Of a stretch of DNA of 64,000 nucleotides, positions 10,260 through 21,519 are shown in pieces; position 1 is the first letter of the stretch, and each line of letters begins with the position of its first letter. The DNA comes from Melastoma dodecandrum (Eukaryota > Streptophyta > Magnoliopsida > Myrtales > Melastomataceae). The position numbers were made by a program, and so were the translations under genes. The DNA lies in the NCBI GenBank assembly GCA_029817715.1, contig JARUPY010000434.1, positions 2,460,001 to 2,524,000 of the forward strand, in the 5' to 3' direction. The notes under the pieces are model-generated. The model was given only the letters and a program-made list of their open reading frames with translations. It was not told the DNA's origin and made no database searches.

Positions 10260-10674
10260 ATGTTGATCCTCCGAAATTAACTAATCAAACATTCAAAGCT
10301 GAATATAAAAACAGAAGAAAACCTTATAATAAAATACTACTTGTGTCGTGCTCTAGGAATACTAAGCTAAAAGAATATTTCCGCCCTCTAAATGCAAAGG
10401 TTTGCATGTGACAATTCCCCCATACTTCGCAAGTTCATTTGACTCGTGTGCCAATAACTAAAATCCCTTTATAACCAAAAGATGATTTAAGTGAAATCGA
10501 TAGGAGGAGATTTGAACAAAGAAGAAGAGAGGGGGGAAGATCCTTTATATAGGAGTTGGAAGACCCCAAGGTGAAGATTCTATCCAATTTGGAACAAATG
10601 AAAAATGGGCTAATTGGGCTCATGCGCTCAAGGCCCTTTTGAAAAACTAAAACAAATGTTAATAAAATTCAACA
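10260..10674 (-). repeat. 3' LTR of a minus-strand copia element
   Basis: Read on the minus strand the LTR begins TGTTGAATTTTATTAAC next to a polypurine tract (ATGGGGAT, plus 10675-10682). A TATA box CTATATAAAGG lies at plus 10542-10552, followed by a pyrimidine-rich leader. The far edge (low coordinate) is approximate. This LTR belongs with the RNase H fragment at 11150-11697. Confidence 0.55.
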
Positions 10675-11149
10675 ATCCCCATAATTTTTAAAAGGTTTGA
10701 AAATTATCTGGGTTATAGAACGTAAATCATTAAATCTAGTGTTTTTTGGACTATGAACTAGATCTAGACCAATAGGATTTAACTTGCGGAGAGACCGGTG
10801 AAGTAAACTTTTATGAATCATAATCTTGTTAGAAGTCCGTGATCTAATGGTCATTTTACATTTTCTCAATAATTCTTGTTTAACGCGGTTTTGCGCAAAT
10901 AGGACGTGCACTCGTTCGGTATTCATGAATGTTCTAGTAATTCAGCCACCAATTACATACAGGTGATTTTCAACAAGTATATCCTGCATTGAAAAATACA
11001 ACCGATAACGGATATGAAAATCATTAAGAGCTTCAATGCTCAACCTCTCGATAAAATGCATTACAACATCTCACACACCATAAGAATGGACTATCATTAT
11101 ATGATGCTATCATCAAATGACATGTTCTTGCCCATATGAACCTACTTCA

Positions 11150-11697
11150 TGGGATCTCCATTTATGTAGTTGGGTTACCATCACTGACGATTTCAAATTG
11201 GTATAAGTCCCATTCCCCTCGATGTTTGGTAGACTTACTTACTCCCCAAAGGCTTAGTTAGAAGATCGGCCAAATTCACTTGTGACTTCACATAATCGAT
11301 CGATATCACATTTTCGTTAAGAAATGGCTTCCCTATGTCGTGTCTCATCCTAGTTCGTCTGCTCTTTTCCATTAAAGCTTTTATTCATCGCCATTGCGAT
11401 TGCAGCGCAACTATCACAATGCATAGAGACATAAGGTGTTGGTTTCATTCCGGTTGGAATCTCTGCTAAGAAGTTTTCCAACCACTCAGCCTCAGTACCA
11501 GGTAACTCTAAAGCTATAAACTCTGATTTCATGGTCGACTTGGCAATAATAGTTTGTTTTGCAGATTTCTAAGCTACCGCACCACCACCAAGGTTGAATA
11601 CAAATCCACTTGTGGATTTAGTCTAATCCGAATAAGAGATCCAGTTTGCATCATTGTATCCTTCTAACATAGTGGGTGGACCACTATATTGGTGGGG
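11150..11697 (-). pseudogene. Copia RNase H C-terminal fragment
   Basis: On the minus strand the copia RNase H pattern is clear: LEGYNDANW (about 11650), STSGFVFNLGGGAVA (about 11590), then a 60-codon open frame (11350-11532) with MKSEFIALE, the AEWL block and HCDSCAAI. The downstream part resembles the ISIDYVKS, LADxLTK and GMG tail of copia pol but is full of stops. The N-terminal side is cut at about 11700 where another element's LTR abuts. The 475 bases between this and the LTR are the element's 3' untranslated region. Confidence 0.75.
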
Positions 11698-11703
11698 GTT
11701 ATA

Positions 11704-12053
11704 TGTGAAAGGATTGGATAGGAAGGGAGAAGGTGCTGACAGAACGTAGGTTCAGTACTGCCGACGACCTTCTATAGGATAGTGAAAACCTTCTATAGAG
11801 CTGCTGCTCCTACGAGGAATGAATATTTGGTGGAGTTCAAGTGTTTAGGCTACAAACTATTTTCTTCTTCATTTCTTTCAAATGATTACATGCTCCTCTA
11901 TATATAGGGAGGATAGAAATCCAAATGACAATAGAAACCGCTACCTTAAATGACATAGATTTAATGACCTACTTGAATGCTCTATTTGAATGCGCTACTT
12001 AATGATAATTTCATTACTAATATTGCATTTAATAAATTATAAATTACATTCAA
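11704..12053 (-). repeat. 3' LTR (350 bp) of the second minus-strand copia
   Basis: Read on the minus strand, TG at plus 12053 starts TGAATGTAATTTATAATTT and the LTR ends in CA at plus 11704. A TATA box (TATATATAGAGG) lies at plus 11896-11908. It directly follows the pol C-terminus on the minus strand. Its left edge lies within the RNase H fragment of the neighbouring element, consistent with insertion or recombination there. Confidence 0.6.
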
Positions 12054-12079
12054 CGCTCTATCTTAATTTATGATCTTTA

Positions 12080-12560
12080 AGAAGTCTATGAAAGTTTCGA
12101 ACTTCTCAGAAGACACCGCCTTTGTATGAACATCTGCGGGTTAATAATGGGTGCTGATGAGTTCTAGAAGAATATATTTCTGTGAAACCATCTCTCTAAT
12201 AAAATGATGACGAAGTTCTATGTGCTTCCTTGCATGGAAAAATGGATTCTTGGTCATAGCAATTGCAGTTTGGTTATCACAGAAGATTGTTGTTGGCTCG
12301 TTCACCTTCTGTTGTAGCTCGAGAAGTAAGCTTCTAAGCCAGACAACTTCTCTTATTGCCTCATTTGTTGTGATGTACTCAACTTGTACATATGAGAAAG
12401 CAACAATGCTTTATCTTCTTTGAACTCTATGAAATAGGCTTTGTTCCAATGCAGAACAAGTATCATGATGTGCTTCTATGATCATCCAAGCATCGTACCC
12501 AATCATTATCTACGTAACCCACTAGATCATACTTCTCCTCTTTTGTATAATTCAGTCCAA
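12080..12560 (-). pseudogene. Copia RNase H domain, heavily mutated
   Basis: Minus-strand fragments match copia RNase H in order: LVGYVDNDW and CLDDHRSTS near 12450-12520, then broken ISWSSKK, CDNQSAI and HIELRHHFIREMVS-like blocks towards 12150. The region ends with a NFHRLLKDHKL-like pol tail near 12085. Many stops and frameshifts are present. Confidence 0.65.
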
Positions 12561-12564
12561 CCTT

Positions 12565-13560
12565 CTATGTGCCTGTTAGGTAGTGTAAAACCTTTTTTGC
12601 TATTGAAAAATGAGTTCTACTGGGGTTGCTCATGAATCTAGACAATAAACTCACAGAATGAATAATATCACTCCGAGTGCGAGTGAGATAGATAAGAGAA
12701 CCCACTAGGCTTCTATAGATCTTCGAGTCAAAGCCCTCTATAGAGTCTTCCTTCTGTTGCTTTTCATTTAGTGACATTGGAGTAGAAATTGAATTTGCAA
12801 ACTCCATATGAAACTTCTTCAATAATTTCATTATGTACTTCTCCTGAGAAATGAAAATCTCTCCTTTCTTCTGCTTCACTTGAAATCCGAAAAAGTACTT
12901 CATCAATGCAAGGTCTGTCATCTAGAACTCTTCCATCATGGCTTTCCTGAACTTATGTAGCAAGCTTTTGCTGGTGCTAGTGTAGATCATATCATTCACA
13001 TAGAGACATGTTATTAGAAAATCAAGACCAACCTTCTATATGTATAACGAAAGATCTACTGAGCTTATAAAGTATACTTTCTTCCATAGGTAGGAATCAA
13101 TTATACAATTCCACGTTCTTGGTGCTTGCTTCAAACCATATAGAGCCTTATGTTGTCTGTACACTTTCTCTTCTGTGCATTTCATCTCCAATCCTTGTGG
13201 TTGCTCTGCGTAGACTTCTTCTTCTCGTTCCATTTTGAAATTCTGACCTGACATCAAGCTAGAATACTTCAAGCTCCTTCTGTGCTGTAATGGCTAGAAC
13301 AACGCGGATTGTCTCCATCCTTGCTACAGGAGCAAAAGTTTCTGTAAAATCAACACCGGGATTCTATGAATAGCCTTTTGCTACGATGCAAGCTTTATGC
13401 TTTTGCACGCTTCCATCTCCATTGTACTTGGTCTTGTAGATCCACTTCAAGCCGATAGCTTCTTTTCCTTCTAGGAGATCGACCAATGACCACGTGTCAT
13501 TCTTCTCTATAGAAGTAATCTCCTCCTTCATGGCATTTCTCCATTTTTCTTCTCTGACTG
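12565..13560 (-). pseudogene. Copia reverse transcriptase, inactive
   Basis: The RT can be followed on the minus strand from the WKWVYKTK-type N-terminal block (about 13430-13470) through VYRQHKALYGLKQAPRTW (about 13115-13170) and MTDLALMKYFFGFQV (12875-12921) to DIIHSVSLLSRFM (about 12635-12670). Open frames are 13036-13272 and 12565-12921, separated by stops. The catalytic YVDD box reads YVND (plus 12991-13002), so the first Asp is lost. This would kill polymerase activity on its own. A close relative at 59410-60776 keeps YVDD. Confidence 0.8.
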
Positions 13561-13952
13561 TTTCCTCAAAATTTTGTTGCTCAAATGTAGCAAGAGCAAA
13601 GTTAGCTTGCTCAGTGAAGGATTGATACCTCCTTGGTGGTGTATCTCTAATAGGACCCTTTGCTTTTGGAATGGTTCTAGAGGAACTAGCTTCTATTGTT
13701 CCAATGGGATTCTATACTTTAACTTTTGTTGCTGCTTCTGTTGTTCTGAGAGGGTTCTATACATATGCTTTTGCTACTACTTTTGTATATTGGAACATGA
13801 GCTATAGAAGACTCTTCCTGCCACTTCCAAGCTGTAAGTTCATCAAAGCTAACATCTCTCATAGAACTAACATGTCAGTGCTCGGATTATATAGACGATA
13901 TCCCTCATATTCTTCACTATATCCGATGAAAATCAACTTATCACCTTTCTCA

Positions 13953-14640
13953 TCAAACTTTTCTCTTCCTTGAGAAGGTGTGAGTGCATATCCAATACAC
14001 CCAAATACTTTCCAAATAATTCACCACAGGCTTCCTTCTGTGCCACGCTCCATATGGTGTCTTTTTCTTAACCACTTTTATAAGGGATCTGTTTAGAAGG
14101 TATGTAGATGTGTTAATAGCTTCTGCACAGAACTCGTTGGGTTGACCTTTGCCCTTCAGCATGCTTCTGGCCATCTCCACTATGGTTCTGTTCTTTCTTC
14201 CTACGACTCCATTCTATTGTGGAGAATACTGCACAGTCAACTGCCTCTGTATCCCCTTCTGTTGGCAATAGTCCAAGAATGGTGACAAAAACTCTCCTCT
14301 GTGATCTGTGTTCAAGGTTTTAATTCTATATCCACTTTAATTCTCTGTAAGTGCTTTGAAACTTCATAAAGGTGGTAAAAATATATGATTTCCTCTCTAG
14401 AAAATAACACCAAATCATTCTAGTATAGTCATCTACGAACAATAGAAAATATCTTATGTTAACGAGAGACGGAGTTTGAGTCGGACCACAAATATCTATA
14501 TGAACCAGCTCAAGAGGGGCTTGAGCTCTCCATGACGTGTTTGGGAATGGAAGATGATGCTGCTTTCCGAAGGCCCATCCTTCACAGACGTCACCTTCTG
14601 AAACTTGTATAGAAGGTAGTCCTACTACCATATCCTTCTA
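13953..14640 (-). pseudogene. Copia pre-integrase and integrase fragments
   Basis: The 101-codon minus frame at 14326-14631 has the end of the zinc domain (CEGWAFGKQHHLPF, where copia normally has CxxCxxGK; the second Cys is now Trp), then LVHIDICGPTQTPS and FLLFVDDYTRM, which is the first catalytic Asp region of the rve core. A second frame at 13953-14180 carries MARSMLKGKGQPNEFCAEA and TPYGAW, the C-terminal integrase blocks. The middle part with the remaining catalytic residues is frameshifted. Confidence 0.75.
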
Positions 14641-15370
14641 CTTCAATAGAGCTGAACCTTTCCTATTCATATGTCCATACCTGAGATGCCAAAGATGAGA
14701 ATAATCCATAACCTTAGTTTTGAGAACAACATTGCTGCAAGGAGTCATCTTTAATGGGAACAAATTGTTAGACGTCATCTTGACGACCGCAACCTTCTCT
14801 TCATTATCTCACATCGTCATTCTGCAAAAACCAACTTATATCCATTTTCCGTCATCTATCCCACACTTAGTAGGTTTTGTGCGATTTCTAGTGTGTAGAA
14901 CACGTCGTGCATCCTTTTCTGTTGACCTTCTGGACTGAAAACTGAAACAACACATTTACCTTCTATGTTCAATTTTTTTTACCTTCAAGTTCCAAAAGAG
15001 AGTTGTATTTCTCATCAAGCTCCACAAAGTTCTTCTTAATTTCTGTGTCATGGTTATTACAATAACTATGGAGGAATCATATCTCATTCATATCTTGCAT
15101 GAAGTTAGAGGAAAAATAGAAAAATTTAGAAGGTTCATCTTTCTTAGAGAAATTTTCCGAGCCTCTTTCATCATACTTATGTTCATGCTTCTGCTATTTA
15201 TCTTTGTATCAGCAATCACGATATGAATGAGTTGGGAACTTGCATCTCCTGCATCAAAGACGACAATTTTTTGTTTCATGATTATTCTTTCTACATGCGG
15301 CATCCTGCTTCTGCTTCCCAATGACCGCTTCTATGTTGACCTTCTGGTCGTCCTTCTGCATAGCCTTTAC
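14641..15370 (-). pseudogene. Copia gag/protease remnant
   Basis: Degenerate continuation of the minus-strand copia towards its 5' end. Cys- and His-containing blocks near 15200-15320 look like copia gag knuckles split over several frames, but no intact knuckle remains. A protease active site cannot be read. The element is cut at about 15370, where plus-strand gypsy sequence starts, and no 5' LTR is seen. Confidence 0.45.
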
Positions 15371-15388
15371 CTGGATGCTGCCGTCCAG

Positions 15389-16986
15389 AATCTAGAAGCC
15401 ATATCAGGAGTGCCTACAAACAGCCCTAGTAAGGAGAAGGGTAAATCGGCTACCAAACACCATATCAACTATGAAGCTCATAGAGCGTCAATAGCCGAAG
15501 GGAAGAAAAAGGCTGACTTGGGGGACATCTCTAATGTCTCCACAAGCTTCAAGAGATCTGCCTATAGCAATTCCCCGCTAGTAATCAATGAGGGTGGAAC
15601 AGTTGGGCGACAAGATTATCAAGCTGCATATCAACCGTCGTTGAGGGAGAACTTTTATATACCAGAGGAGAACAATTAGCTTCGTGCTCCCAAAGAACAT
15701 CAACACCCTGAATATGTCCCACAACCCATACGTGGAAGTGTAATGATGGTGCAGGAGATGATGGCCCCACCTGGTCGAGCAGGCGATCCCAGGGGCGAAC
15801 GATATGAACGAGGTCAAACTCTATCGTGCTCCTTACCCTAACAAAATCGACAGGGATTATCGTTTCCTAAGAGGATATCGTGTTCCTAAATTTCCCCATT
15901 TCTCGAGCGACGAAGGTATATCTCTCGTGAAACATATCGCCCGTTTCACTCACCAAGCTGGAGAAGCTGCCACTAATGGGTTCTGGAAACTTCGCCTGTT
16001 TCCCAGCTCTCTCACTTGAGCGACCTTTATTTGGTATGTGAAATTACCCCCAAATTCGGTGAGGAATTGAGAAGAAATGCAAGTGCAATTTACGATGGCG
16101 TTCGCTAAAACTGACCCAGCCATGACAATGCAAGATCTCACCCATATGAAACAACAACTTGGGTGTGGCAATCTTCCTGAATAGACTCAGAAAGGCAAGG
16201 TTGAGATGTAAAACTTATGCATCTGAAGCCGAATGTATAGCTATAGCTTAGGATTCTCTCCTTCTCGGGCTTAGGAAAAAGCTAGAAGGAGAAGTTTTAA
16301 GAGATTGAAACGAGTTGGCCGAAAGAGCCATCCGTTATGAAAATTTGCCCAAGGAGAAATCCAAGGCAAAAGCGAGCCTAATCACAGGACCTTTAGTAAC
16401 TTACCAGGTTGAGCCAATAGTAGACATCGACGTTGCAGAGAATGTAAAGGGGTAACCCATGACCTGCAAGGAGTTGACTAAGAAAAATTTCAGAGCCATG
16501 GCATCTCCAAAAACAGAAATTGAGAGAAAATACTCATTCGATGAGGCTAAAGCTGATGAAATGTTTGAGTTCATGCTTCAAAACAGGTGGATTCGATTGA
16601 AAACGGGCCATCGAGTCTCTCGTATTGACAGAGAGAAGTCTATAAACTCCTGCAAGTGGCATGGGTCTTTTACCAACACTACTAGAGACTGCATCACGTT
16701 TAGGAACTTGGTGCAAGACCTAATAGAGTCTAAGGAGTTGCGATTCTCGGATTCGGAGGACCAGGCGTTGACTGAGTTACAACTTATTGGTGACTTAATT
16801 GAAATAAACGCCTTTGGTGTCAGCTGTCTGATTGTCTCCCTTTCATTGATGAAGGGAGACAAGGATCAATTGACCGAGATTGGCGAGACGATCATTGCCA
16901 ACATGTTGTTCAAACGGTTGGTGAGCAAAAGGACATTTCAATGCCCCGTCGACCTTAAGGCCATGCAACATGATCGTTGTCGCTAA
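15389..16986 (+). pseudogene. Tat-like gypsy gag, frameshifted
   Basis: The core gag block is read at about 15804-16019: a PYPNKIDRDYRF start, an HIARFTHQAGEAA block, then LRLFPSSLT followed by a stop where relatives have Gly. It continues in a shifted frame with FIWYVKLPPNSV. The C-terminal part is an open frame of 175 codons (16459-16986) with YSFDEAKADEMFEFML and a C-x2-H-type block CKWHGSFTNTTRDC (about 16648-16690), followed by FRNLVQDLIES, a combination seen in Tat gag-pol. At least two frameshifts and several stops break the protein. Confidence 0.7.
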
Positions 16987-17716
16987 CACATGGATGCATC
17001 ACACACCACTAATTGGTGTCACACTTTTAAGAAGTACCCACTGAACAAAAGAAAAGCAGAGTGGTATGACCTTAGCAGCCTTGAGTAGATGGCTATAGGG
17101 CATCAACGCCCGAAGAGACATCAATAGCGAAAAGGCACCCCACCAACTGGAGTAAAGGAGCTCCACACCCTGGAGAACTCCTGAGACGGGGAACTACGGC
17201 TGAAAGTGAAAATACCCAACAGGAGCCTCGCACCACCGCCGGGGCGACAAGGATGCTATGGGAGGAGGAACCTCACTAGCCCAATTCGTGACAACGGATA
17301 TGCTTTTGTACAGGTGCAAGCCTATAGCAGCACGAAAGGAATTCATCACCCAGATGTGTCAACCCTGCTATAACCAGTCTTCCTACTGCTGATCAGTGTG
17401 GCAACTGAAGGGAAGATCAAGATAAAGACAGTCGACCCTCCTTCAGGTAGTACACTAGACTACGAGTCAACATATCTCTCCAATCCTTCTCTTGTGGAGA
17501 GCTTCCGAAGGGGTTATAGACCCATATAAGAGGGAATTTGTTCAGGTAGATAATCGCCTACAATCTCTCAAACACTTCCGATACATGACGAAAGATAGGC
17601 AAAAGGATGCAACCCCACGTACCTACCGAAAGAACAAAGAGGCGGAGAGAGAAAAGAGCGTGATGCGCCATGGAAAAACGAGCTAAATTGGCCACCTCCG
17701 ATGCTCGGAAAACTAA
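16987..17716 (+). other. Spacer within the Tat-like remnant
   Basis: About 730 bases lie between the gag C-terminus and the tandem repeat. I recognise no domain in it; a 64-codon open stretch at 17492-17686 is Lys/Arg-rich and may be a piece of the element polyprotein. Confidence 0.4.
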
Positions 17717-18593
17717 AGGCCCCAAATGTTTCCGAAACTATTCAAAACAAGAGTTATTCATGGTCCGTTTCATTGGAATTAGCTCATGTGCACAATGAGG
17801 AACCCCGCGCACAAGTTACACAAACTTGTGCATCCCGCATGCTCCGAACTTTTGTGCTTCCGAACTTACATTTTTTGAAGCCAAAACGATCCCTAAATGT
17901 TTCCCAAACTATTCAAAACAAGAGTTATTCATGCTCCGTTTCGTTGGAATTAGTTCCTGTAAGGATGAACACCGCACCCAAGTTATGTAAACTTGTGCAT
18001 CCCGCATGCTCCGAACATTCGTGCTTCCGAACTTACATTTTTCAAAGCCAAAAAGATCTCCAAATGTTTCACAAACTATTCAAAACAAGAGTTATTCATG
18101 GTCCGTTTCGTTGGAATTAGTTCATGTGCACAATGAGGAACCCCGCGCACAAGTTACGCAAACTTGTGCGTCCCGCATGCTCCGAACTTCCGTGCTTCCG
18201 AACTTGCATTTTTTGAAGCCAAAACGATCCCCAAATGTTTCCCAAACTATTCAAAACATGAGTTATTCATGGGCCGTTTCGTTGGAATTAGTTCCTTTCC
18301 ACAACGAGGAACCCCGCACACATGTTACGCAAACTTGTGCTTCCCGCATGCTCCGAACTTTCGTGCTTCCGAACATTCATTTTTCGAAGCCAAAATGATC
18401 CCCAAATGTTTCCCAAACTATTCAAAACAAGAGTTATTCATGGTCCGTTTCGTTGGAATTAGTTCATGTGCACAATGAGGAACCCCGCGCACAAGTTATT
18501 CAAACTTGTGCATCCCGCATGCTCCGAACTTTCGTGCTTCCGAACTTACATTTTTCGAAGCCAAAACGATCCCCAAATGTTTCCCAAACTATC
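17717..18593 (+). repeat. 171-bp tandem satellite array, about 5 monomers
   Basis: The motif GGAATTAG recurs at 17775, 17946, 18113, 18284 and 18455, giving spacings of 171, 167, 171 and 171. The array starts with CCCCAAATGTTTCC near 17720 and ends with the same segment at 18593. Monomers differ by only a few substitutions and small indels. Monomers 1, 3 and 5 carry a perfect dyad, GCACAAGTT and AACTTGTGC around a 5-base loop; in monomer 1 it is at 17809-17831. Chance ORFs across the array are artefacts of the repeat. Confidence 0.9.
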
Positions 18594-19199
18594 GATGGAG
18601 TGACATCACAGTGCGTTCTACTTGCTAATGGAGCCACAGTGAACGTGATTCCCTTTTGAGTATTCCAACATATAGGATATAATCGATTGACATTATCTGA
18701 CACGGATGTCATTATAAGTGGTTGAACTGGTCGTACTTCTCGCAGTTTAGGAATATTCCCTCTTAGCCTCCAAGTCGGGCGATTAGAGATCGAGACAACT
18801 TCCATTGTTATCGACGTAGAGACGACCTTTAATGCGTTACTAGGGAGAGACTAGTTGAATAATGCAATAGCAATTCCCTATACTTTACATAGGAAGCTAT
18901 TACTTTGGGTCGATTTTCAGGTCGATATTATAAAAGGTTATCGAACTATTTGTTCTAACATTATTGAGTTACAAGCAGGAGAGGGCATTGGTACAGTGAA
19001 GGGCTTATCCTTGAAGGAGCGACAATTTTTGGGAGATCTCAATGTTGGACTGCTCAAGGAATCATCTAAAACGTACAAATACATAATCACCTATGGAGGA
19101 CCTTCTCTACCTAATGTTGATGTTGCGACTGGATGGGATTTCAATATTGGCCCTACCAAAGCAGAAGCCAAAATTCACGAAAAAAGGAGGTCAGATTAA
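18594..19199 (+). pseudogene. Tat-like gypsy aspartic protease region
   Basis: Directly after the satellite the frame reads CVLLANGATVNVIPF, where Tat proteases have a VDxGAxxNxLP motif. The Asp codon is AAT (Asn) at 18627-18629, so the catalytic residue is lost. The typical downstream blocks follow: an LTVGS-like strand, TTSIVIDVETTFNALLGRD (18793-18852) and a Tat-like WxxFQV block. Stops occur at about 18657, 18723 and 18852. A 114-codon open frame (18855-19199) holds the segment leading towards RT. Confidence 0.65.
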
Positions 19200-19810
19200 A
19201 CTCCATCCACAAATCGACGGTGTAGACTGCAGATGCACCTAGATCCCACAACCCCGGTGTCGAAAGTAAGATTTCTTCCATCAAAGACTCGGAGATAGAG
19301 CTCGCTAGGCTCCTACAAGGTCCGAAACCATAGTTCATGTTGATGGCTTTGAAAGAACCTCTTGAAAATGAAGCACTTATCAGTGGTATGGGTGGTATCC
19401 ATCAGCCACCAAAAGATTTCGGCACATACAACAAATGATCGCACTAGAAGTTTGACGATCCCTTTATTTGCAAGCCTCAGGTAGAGAGCATTTGCCACAT
19501 AACCCTCTCTAGATAACTTGGAGTCCTGCAAAATCGGGCCCACGACTCTTCACTTAATAGATTCTTGTACTTAGTAGATTTCTGTAAGAACTCGTAGAGA
19601 TCTCAAAAAATCTCACCCTGAATTTTTTTCATATTCGAATATCGAATGCATGTTGAGTAATCGGCACAATCACTTACTTGGAAAGAATTGTTTTATACCA
19701 AAGACGTGTTTTGCTTAATCTTTGAAGAAATGAAGCAACATGTTCTCTAGGTTACTCCCTCATGAGTTCGACGAGTGTAATCATCGAATCCAACATTGCG
19801 AATGCTAACA

Positions 19811-20640
19811 TTATCCGGGTCTACATATCTGCCATCCTTGAATTGAATTAGGGGGCATGTGGATATACCAAGTGAAGGATGGTTCGGTTAACGTGTTTGG
19901 AAACAAATAAAGCTTCCAATTATCATTGTTTGAAGCCTCTCCAGCCTGGTGGGTGAATGTAGTAATACAGGATTCGTAAGATCCTCCCCCCAAAAATAGG
20001 TGAAATTGGGGATTTTGTACTCCATTGTTCATAGATAATCAATGTCGATATACTCAGGGTAAGGAGGTTTTATAAAGACTAACCTCCTCCCTCCGCATTA
20101 CTCCTAGGACCATTTGCTCGATTATTTGAGCAATGTACTGACAATAATCCAAGAGATCAACCGAAGGAATCCTAAGGGGTTATGTATCGTGCCTCTCTTT
20201 CTAAAAGCCTTCGCCGAAGAGTTGTCCAATCAGCGGAAGAATTACTAAACAAGCTAGCCAAAATCTGTCTTCTACCGTTGACCAGTATAAAAATTCTCCC
20301 ACCAACGATGCGGTGGGGCATAAGTTTGAGTTTTTTAGTTTTCCTTGTACTCGTTGTCCAATTCGATACTCATGGGAGTAAAAAACGACGATGTGTGCAA
20401 CACATGATTTGCTCCACCGACGATGTGTGCAACACAGGATTTCATTCAATGGGAGTAACAAACGGATCTCGTGAACTTCGGTGCTCTCCAAGCGATACTC
20501 ATGGGAGAAATATTTCTCTCTTGAGTCGAAGAGTCCAGTTTAGTGCACAAATCATGAACTTCCTTACGAAGTTTATTGATGATCACGAGGTTGAACGACA
20601 CCACGACCGGAATAGCTAAGTACCACCGGTGAAGCAAACG
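19811..20640 (-). pseudogene. Tat-like gag fragment, copy A
   Basis: The minus-strand frame 19811-20032 contains TTFTHQAGEASNNDNWKL, LFPNTLTEPSFTWYIHMPPN, the conserved gypsy gag core. It is clearly related to the plus-strand gag at 15944-16060. N-terminal parts towards 20640 are in broken frames. The open plus-strand frame 20182-20619 is the opposite strand of this gag and not a gene. Confidence 0.65.
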
Positions 20641-21498
20641 TTTGAATAAACATCATCACACTTGAAATCTAAAAAATGGTGAGAAAAGTGTAAACAGAGT
20701 CCAACATGTTTTTGGATTTTGTTTTCAATGACTCTAAAGAAACCATTATGTGCTACATAAAAGAAAGGGAAAATGAAAGAAATAAAACATAATAAAGGGA
20801 TAAATAAATGTGACAATCATGATGAAGTTGCATGAGTGATCTTTTTTTGCACGCATTCTTAAATGAAGAAGGGGGAAAGTAGTTGAGTGGTCTTGTAAAT
20901 GATTTGACATCAACTATCAACTCGAATGAATTTGGTTCTTGAGTGACGATGTCGGCTAGAATCCTGTCGTCCTGACTAATAACAATCGACTGGATTTGGA
21001 TAGACTGACATCTTGGATAGTCAATGGATATTTCGAGTTGAGACTTATGATTTTTTTAATTCAGCGTTATGTTGACAAAGATTTGTCCTCGAATCAAATG
21101 ATTCTTTGCCATCCTCGTATAAGTCGATATCGTGAGCCTTGAATGTAATGGATACTCCATAATATCCAGGTATGTTTGTCCGCGTCCTCCTTCCATGACC
21201 TCGGTGACGCACGATGGCGGTTCAGACGATGCGAGTTTCCGATCTCAATTTTCAGACTTATCCGGTCGGTGCCTCAACTCGAGCATCAGGTGTTGTGGAG
21301 GATATTGGAAATGAACCCTCTCTCAATTCTCAATCGGGCCAGCCTGGGCCCTCGTCGATCTCCTCAGTGCTCCGAAGAAGGCGACGGGCAAAAAGGTGGC
21401 ACATGACCCACATGATCTTGGAGTGGCTCGTGTCGTCTTCCCCTCATTCATGATGGCTCCGTAAAGAGTTGATCTGTCTTATCCTAGGTAAGTTATTG

Positions 21499-21514
21499 CG
21501 AAGTCGCCACCAAT
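21499..21514 (-). other. Probable Tat primer binding site, copy A
   Basis: On the minus strand TTGGTGGCGACTTCGC follows the LTR end. TTGGCGACT-like sequences are common immediately after 5' LTRs of Tat-type elements. The same sequence occurs in copy B at about 54960-54975. The tRNA partner is not determined. Confidence 0.4.
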
Positions 21515-21519
21515 ATATT

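Larger units (their letters stand above)
15371..19323 (+). mobile_element. Tat/Ogre-like Ty3/gypsy remnant carrying a satellite array
   Basis: Plus-strand gag (15389-16986), a spacer, a tandem repeat array and a retropepsin region (18594-19199) are present. RT, RNase H, integrase and both LTRs are absent. The gag and protease motifs match the Tat type of plant gypsy elements. It starts inside the minus-strand copia at about 15370 and ends at 19323 where a minus-strand Tat segment begins. Confidence 0.65.

Noticed and set aside
17701..18659. Plus-strand ORFs of 139, 130, 104 and 68 codons
   Set aside because: Their sequences are internally repetitive because they translate the 171-bp satellite; they are not genes.
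20182..20619. 145-codon plus-strand ORF, also present in copy B (48166-48639)
   Set aside because: It is the opposite strand of the Tat-like gag region and has no recognisable domain. Recurrence comes from the duplication of the whole segment.
21132..21453. Plus-strand ORF starting MAVQTMRVSDLN, possible gene
   Set aside because: Recurs in copy B as part of the Tat-like leader; three overlapping frames are open in the same stretch and there is no known domain.
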